Shown: piece after piece, positions 59,479 to 64,000 of the stretch | Layout of the letters: each line of letters starts with the position of its first letter | Numbering within the stretch: position 1 is the first letter of the stretch | NCBI GenBank assembly: GCA_009599575.1 | Contig: VWND01000073.1 | Span: forward strand, 992,001 to 1,056,000 | Direction: 5' to 3' | From: Blumeriella jaapii | Lineage: Eukaryota > Ascomycota > Leotiomycetes > Helotiales > Drepanopezizaceae | DNA: 64,000 bases | Translations under genes and position numbers: made by a program | Notes under the pieces: generated by a model | The model's input: only the letters and a program-made list of their open reading frames with translations | Database searches by the model: none | Told to the model about the DNA's origin: nothing

Positions 59479-59589
59479 GTACGTACGCTCGCCGCTATTA
59501 CGACGCTTGAAATTTCGCTAAATCGCATTTTTAATAAACCTACGATAAAATAAAAAAAAATGCGAATAAATCTCGCCGCGCGATCGATT

Positions 59590-60140
59590 TTAATATTAGC
59601 GACTACGTATAGCTCGATATACGCCCATTTCCGACCTTCCGGCCTTTTCGCAAATTCGATAATTTTACAAACGGCCTTTTTAAAATTATAGCCAAAATTT
59701 TCGATAACGCTTTTAAACTAAATCTTTTTAATATTATAAACGTATATCTAGTTTTTTACGCTAATCGACTGCGTAAAACAGCTAACGACGCATTTTCAAA
59801 TCAGATTAACCCAGTTTTTAAATCTATTAATATAATTGGTAAGTTTAAATACGAAATCGAAAAATTAATCGCCTATCGAATGCAGCGAAAAACCTTTTAA
59901 TATAAAGCTTTTTAAATAAGCTTAAATAAAAATCTCACGTAATACTCCGCGTCTGACTTTATATATGCTTTTCTGAAAATGCGCGATTTTTATTTGACGC
60001 ATAAAAAGCTCTCCGGTCCTTTTGCAAAACTTATAAACTGGCTAAAAACGTATTCCGAAGGTTTAAATTCGTACGATTATTTAAATAGCGACGTACTAAT
60101 AAATAAAAGCTCGAAAACGCGTTTTTTCGGACGGGAAAAT
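59590..60140 (+). pseudogene. pol: B2 integrase C-terminus and chromodomain-like end
   Basis: Corresponds to B1 19000-19510 and carries R-P-F-R-K-F-D/N, F-Y-A-N-R-L-R-K-T-A-N-D and K-Y-E-I-E-K-L-I-A-Y-R. The chromodomain continues in a second open frame (59979-60275) that runs into the LTR: L-T-H-K-K-L-S-G-P and L-I-N-W-L-K-T-Y-S-E, which may be its normal C-terminal part or a shifted reading. A purine tract GGACGGGAAAATAA at 60129-60142 abuts the LTR. Confidence 0.7.
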
Positions 60141-60142
60141 AA

Positions 60143-60409
60143 TATAACGATTTATTTTTTTACCATTTTTCGTATCATCCCAGCAACTACGTGTAGCTGC
60201 AAATTCCCTGGTCTTTTAGTAGATTTCTTATCAACTGTAAAAACTATTTATATATATAAAACACTTCTCTTTTAGCACCTCTGCCTTCTGCAGTTGTTGA
60301 TTCTAAGTGAATATTTTTGTTATAGAACCAAAGGCTCGTTTCTTATATTATATGAACACGGCGACCAGTTGACTGATCTTCCAGCCCTCCGACTGATTAG
60401 ATCGTTATA
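60143..60409 (+). repeat. B2 3' LTR
   Basis: 267 bp, reverse complement of 18712-18978, well preserved. It is followed by ATTAT then AAATGC, which continues D2 exactly where D1 43427 reads ATTATAAATGC. Confidence 0.92.
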
Positions 60410-60529
60410 ATTATAAATGCAACAGAAAAAAATATATAATTTCAAACTGCTCCGAAACTAACAAATTTAAAAATTCGGAAAAAGCTTTCGCTCGATTTTA
60501 ATTTCGTCGCTGCTAATAAAATCGAGCGA

Positions 60530-60870
60530 AAAAAAAAAGCAAAAAATAATAATTTTAATCGAAATTAAAAAAGCCAAAAGCGAAATTCGTACGAAACGAG
60601 CTTTTATCGATTGCGGCGCGGAAAAAAACTGCGTAATTTAAAAATTATTAATTAAATATAAATGAAAATCAATTTAAAAACGTATTAATTTATTTACGGT
60701 TAAAAAAAAAAAAGTAATTATTTACGACACGCATACGCAATTTATTCGCGCCATTGATAATAATGGAATAATTAAAAAAATACAAAGCGATTTCGTAGCT
60801 TGCGATATAAATATCCCAAAGATTTTATTTATCTTAAGGTTTTTTTGATTGCGAAATATCGATTTCGTTA
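60530..60870 (+). pseudogene. pol: D2 aspartic protease
   Basis: Reads I-L-I-E-I-K-K-A-K-S-E-I-R-T-K-R and A-F-I-D-C-G-A-E-K-N-C-V-I, nearly as in D1 but with Glu after GA. Both copies have Cys where Ser or Thr is usual. Confidence 0.65.
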
Positions 60871-61129
60871 TAAGCTTTCGAGCTAAATCGTAGCGATACT
60901 TAATCGAACGCTTACAATTTAATTTCGTTATAATTAAACGTTTTAAAAAAAAATCTAAAAAAAAACAAGCGTTTTATATCGTTTTAAAAAAAGCTATTAA
61001 AAAACAGTATTAATTACCTTTCAAATACAACGATTACGCCGACGTGTTCGACGATACCGCCGCGGTTATTCTAGCTTTTTATTATTTTATAAAACATCGA
61101 ATAAACTTCGCGAAAAGGAAAAACCCTTT

Positions 61130-61800
61130 TTAAAAACCAATTTATTTTTTATCGGAATCTGAATTTACCGAATTGCGCGAATATTTCGATTCGAATTTAA
61201 AAAAAGGCTGGATAAAAAGATTTATTAATTTTATCGGCGCACCGGTAATATTTATACCGAAAAAAAACGGAAGTTTACGATTATACGTCGATTATAAAAA
61301 TTTAAACGCAATTACAATTAAAAATCGAACTTTTTTATTTTTTATAAGCGAAACTTTGGATCGTTTAAAAAAAGCTAAAATATTTATTAAGCTAGATTTT
61401 ATTTGGGCGTATTATCGCTTTCGAATAAAAAAAATAAATAAATAAAAAACTGCGTTTCGCATTCGTTACGAACATTTCGAATATTACGTATTACTTTTCG
61501 GCCTTTCGAACGCATCAGCAATCTTCCAAGCGTATATTAATCAAGTTTTAATCGGTTTAATAAATGTTACGTATATAATTTATTTCGACGATATTTTAAT
61601 ATTTTCCGAAAACTTCGACAATTATATAAACGCGGTAAAAAAAGTTTTCGAAAAACTTCGTATTAATAAATTTTACGAAAATCTAAAAAAATGTATTTTC
61701 GATACGAATACGATCGAATTTCTAAGCTTCGTCGTTATTCCTACGAAAATTAAAATAAATCTAAAAAAAATAAATAATATTCGGAAATAGCCCTTTTTTA
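61130..61800 (+). pseudogene. pol: D2 reverse transcriptase
   Basis: A 90-codon open segment (61173-61445) reads F-D-S-N-L-K-K-G-W-I-K-R, A-P-V-I-F-I-P-K-K-N-G-S-L-R-L, then L-D-F-I-W-A-Y-Y-R. Two Trp codons survive here that are stops in D1, so D2 is less decayed in this stretch. The palm box Y-F-D-D-I-L-I-F at 61581-61604 is intact. Frame breaks beyond 61445 prevent function. Confidence 0.85.
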
Positions 61801-62430
61801 TTACGTAGCGAAATATTTAAATATTTTTGGGTTTTACTAACTTTTACAAACGTTTTATTAAAAACTACGCTAAGCTTTGCCGGCTTATTACAAATTTTTT
61901 AAAAAAAATACAACGAAGAAAAATATCGGACTTTTTTCGTTTTTTATTCGAAGCGAAAATCGCTTTTTTACTTTTAAAAAAAAAGTTTTGCCGAGCACCG
62001 ATTCTACGCTATTTCGATTTTCGATTAAAAATTCAAATCGAAACAAACGCTTCGAAATTCGTTATAAGCGGAATATTATTTTAATTATTCGAAGAAAATG
62101 CGAAAGCACGTTGACATTTTATCGCGTATTATTTAAAAAAGCTTTTTTTTATAAAACAAAAATACGAAATTTACAACGCTAAGCTAATAGCTATAATTCA
62201 CGTTTTTAAATAATAAAGCCAATATTTACGTAGCGTTTTCGACGTTATTATTATACGTATAAATTATTATAATTTAAAATATTTTTTTACGAAAAAACGT
62301 TTAAACGGACGCCAAGCGAAATAGGCCGACGAGCTAGCTGAATACGATTTTGCAATCGAATATAAAACAGAAGTTTTTAACCCGGCGGATAGTTTTTTCC
62401 GCCGGCCAAATTTAAAAAAAAATTTAAAAA
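61800..62430 (+). pseudogene. pol: D2 RNase H
   Basis: An 85-codon open segment (61827-62084) reads G-F-T-N-F-Y-K-R-F-I-K-N-Y-A-K-L, then R-Y-F-D-F-R-L-K-I-Q-I-E-T-N-A-S-K-F-V-I-S-G. The latter equals the YDPxxPxxxETDASxxAxGG start of Gypsy RNase H with the catalytic Asp changed to Asn. A second overlapping frame at 61877-62182 is a shadow. Confidence 0.78.
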
Positions 62431-62579
62431 AAAATAACGAACAGCTGCTTACGCTGCATCGTAAGCTAAAATTAGCTTATTTAAGAAATTCTAAAATATT
62501 TTTCGCAGTAAAAACACGCTTAAAATCGAAGCATAAATTATTTCGCGCCGATAAATATTCGAAGCTTTTATTAACGAAA

Positions 62580-64000
62580 TCAAAAGGTAAAAAGCAAGCG
62601 GAAAAAAGCCAAATAAAAAACTTTTTCGCCGGATTGTTTTTTACTAATATTATTAATTGCAAATAATATATATTACAAAACGTAGCCGCTGTATTGCTAT
62701 AATCCGAAACGGTTAATAACGAGTTAGCAAAACCGATTTATAAAATTATTTTTAAATTGCAAAAATCTGATTTTTTTATATTATAAAAAACGTATAAATC
62801 GGCTTCGCAAAGCAATCGAGCCGAATTCGAAAAATATTAGCGTATAAATTAAAATAAATTATTACGTTACAAAAGACGTGCGTATATTTCGAATAAAAGC
62901 GCTATTAAAAGCGAAATATTAAAAATTAATTACGACGATCCGACCGCCGGCTATTAAAGCTTTCGGCGAACGTTAAAATTGGTCGAAAAAAAGTATTTCT
63001 GGCTTAGTTTACAAAGCGACGTAAAACGTTACGTTAATACGTATAAAAAATGCTAAAAAAGCAAATCTAGAAAACACCGATTTTATAGCGAATTAACTTT
63101 TTTTTCGATTTCTACGAAATTTTGGAAAAAAATAATTATAAATTTTATTACGAATTTACTTTTTAGCAAAAAACGAAATCGTATTTACGATTCGATACTT
63201 ATTATAATAAATCGATATACGAAATTATCGAAATATATACCGATACAAAAAACGATTTTAGCTTTAAATTTGGCTGAAATATTTATATAACACGTTTATA
63301 AAAATTTTAGCTGTTTTAAAAAAATTATTACAAATAAAAAATCAGTTTTTACTAATAAATTCTGGTTTTTAATAATATTCCATTTACAAATACGACGTCG
63401 ATTAAGCACCGCTTTTTATTTTTAAACAAATGGCCAAACGGAACGTTAAAATTAAATTTTAGAATTTTATTTTCGCACGTATTACGATTATCGACAAAAC
63501 GATTAAGCTACGAAACTTGCTTTAGCCGAGTTTACGTATAATAATTCGATATACGCTTCCACGGGTTTTACTTTTTTTCGTATATTATACGGCTTTTATT
63601 CAAAACTTAATAACAACGTCGAAAACGACGTCGTAAAAAAAAAAATATCGTCAGCGAAAAAACGAATTAAAATATTGCAAAAAAAAAAAATATATTTAAT
63701 AAAAAGCTAAAAAAAAGCTAACGCGAATTATAAAAGGTTTTACGACGTTAAATATAAAAAAATTAAATTTTAAATAAGCGACAAAATATTATTATCGATT
63801 AAAAACTTTCGACAGCTGCGATTTTTTCGAAAACTTTCAAATAAATATCTAAGGTTTTTTAAAATTAAGCGAATTATATACGAGCACGGCCAAGCTTATC
63901 AATTCGAGCTTTTTTTTTTATATTATATTTATAATACTTTCCACGTTTTTTTACTAAAACCTTGGCAGGATCGAAACGACACCGAGCCGAAAAATAATAT
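62580..64000 (+). pseudogene. pol: D2 integrase (incomplete at window end)
   Basis: Parallel to D1 45590-47000, with the core start at about 63130-63150 (I-I-I-N-F-I-T-N-L, where D1 has ITIDFITNL; the Asp is lost here) and V/I-I-N-R-Y-T-K-L-S-K-Y. The C-terminal part reaches 64000. Confidence 0.68.

Larger units (their letters stand above)
59479..60409 (+). mobile_element. B2 3' end, inverted relative to the rest of B2
   Basis: Reverse complement of B1 18712-19636. It includes the integrase C-terminus, chromodomain start, polypurine tract and 3' LTR. It joins the A2 LTR at GTACGTAC and ends in D2. Confidence 0.92.
60410..64000 (+). mobile_element. Gypsy family D, copy 2 (D2), runs off the window
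   Basis: Aligned with D1 43427-47040 on the plus strand. Its left part (LTR and gag) lies beyond the B2 insertion, outside the window; its right end is past 64000. It is the oldest layer visible because B2 inserted into it. Confidence 0.9.

Noticed and set aside
1..64000. Mitochondrial genome with GC clusters, suggested by very high AT and small GC-rich palindromes
   Set aside because: The content is LTR and Tad1-type retrotransposons with target duplications and RIP. No mitochondrial gene, rRNA or tRNA is visible.
1..64000. CRISPR array, tRNA, rRNA or host gene cluster
   Set aside because: No regularly spaced direct repeats, cloverleaf with conserved A/B boxes, rRNA core or intron-containing host frame was seen.

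Overview
This window is the inside of an AT-rich, gene-empty repeat block of a filamentous ascomycete nuclear genome. I found no host gene, tRNA, rRNA or CRISPR array. The evidence for a fungus is fourfold: every recognisable protein fragment belongs to Ty3/Gypsy LTR retrotransposons or a Tad1-type LINE; all are riddled with C-to-T and G-to-A changes that make TAA/TAG/TGA stops, typical of repeat-induced point mutation (RIP); the surviving C and G sit largely in CpG and GpC; and separate copies differ almost only by transitions. The species cannot be named from this sequence.

The 64 kb resolves into one nested stack. Gypsy family C (1-5205, minus) sits inside an LTR of Gypsy family A copy 1 (A1, 5206-16308, minus). 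A1 abuts ORF1 of a Tad1-type LINE (16309-28262, plus). The LINE is also split by a complete Gypsy family B copy (B1, 18712-25143, minus, target duplication ATTTC). The LINE ends in (TAC)7 inside A copy 3 (A3, 28263-35917, plus). A3 abuts B copy 2 (B2, 35918-40825, minus). Next comes A copy 2 (A2, 40826-59478, minus), which carries a complete Gypsy family D copy (D1, 41489-48839, plus, target duplication TTTTA). The 3' end of B2 then appears in the opposite orientation (59479-60409), and it interrupts D copy 2 (D2, 60410-64000, plus).

Family A is about 11.3 kb with 267-bp LTRs (TGTAAAA...TTTTACA). It has gag with a zinc knuckle, protease, reverse transcriptase/RNase H and integrase, then an unusual extra reading frame of about 1,000 codons after the integrase (ORF3). 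B is about 6.4 kb with 267-bp LTRs and a chromodomain-like C-terminus. D is about 7.35 kb with 412-bp LTRs. C has a short LTR of about 165 bp.

The most interesting signal is a 33-bp palindromic motif (12-bp arm, 9-bp variable loop, 12-bp arm). It occurs 13 times complete and once cut, at five different positions inside coding regions of two Gypsy families. It is always exactly 33 bp (11 codons). Other noteworthy points are a RIP gradient that fades at the outer edges of every element, an inversion of B2 apparently caused by recombination between two inverted A copies, and the conserved unknown ORF3. Coding boundaries are approximate because stops and frameshifts are frequent; LTR and junction coordinates were read base by base.
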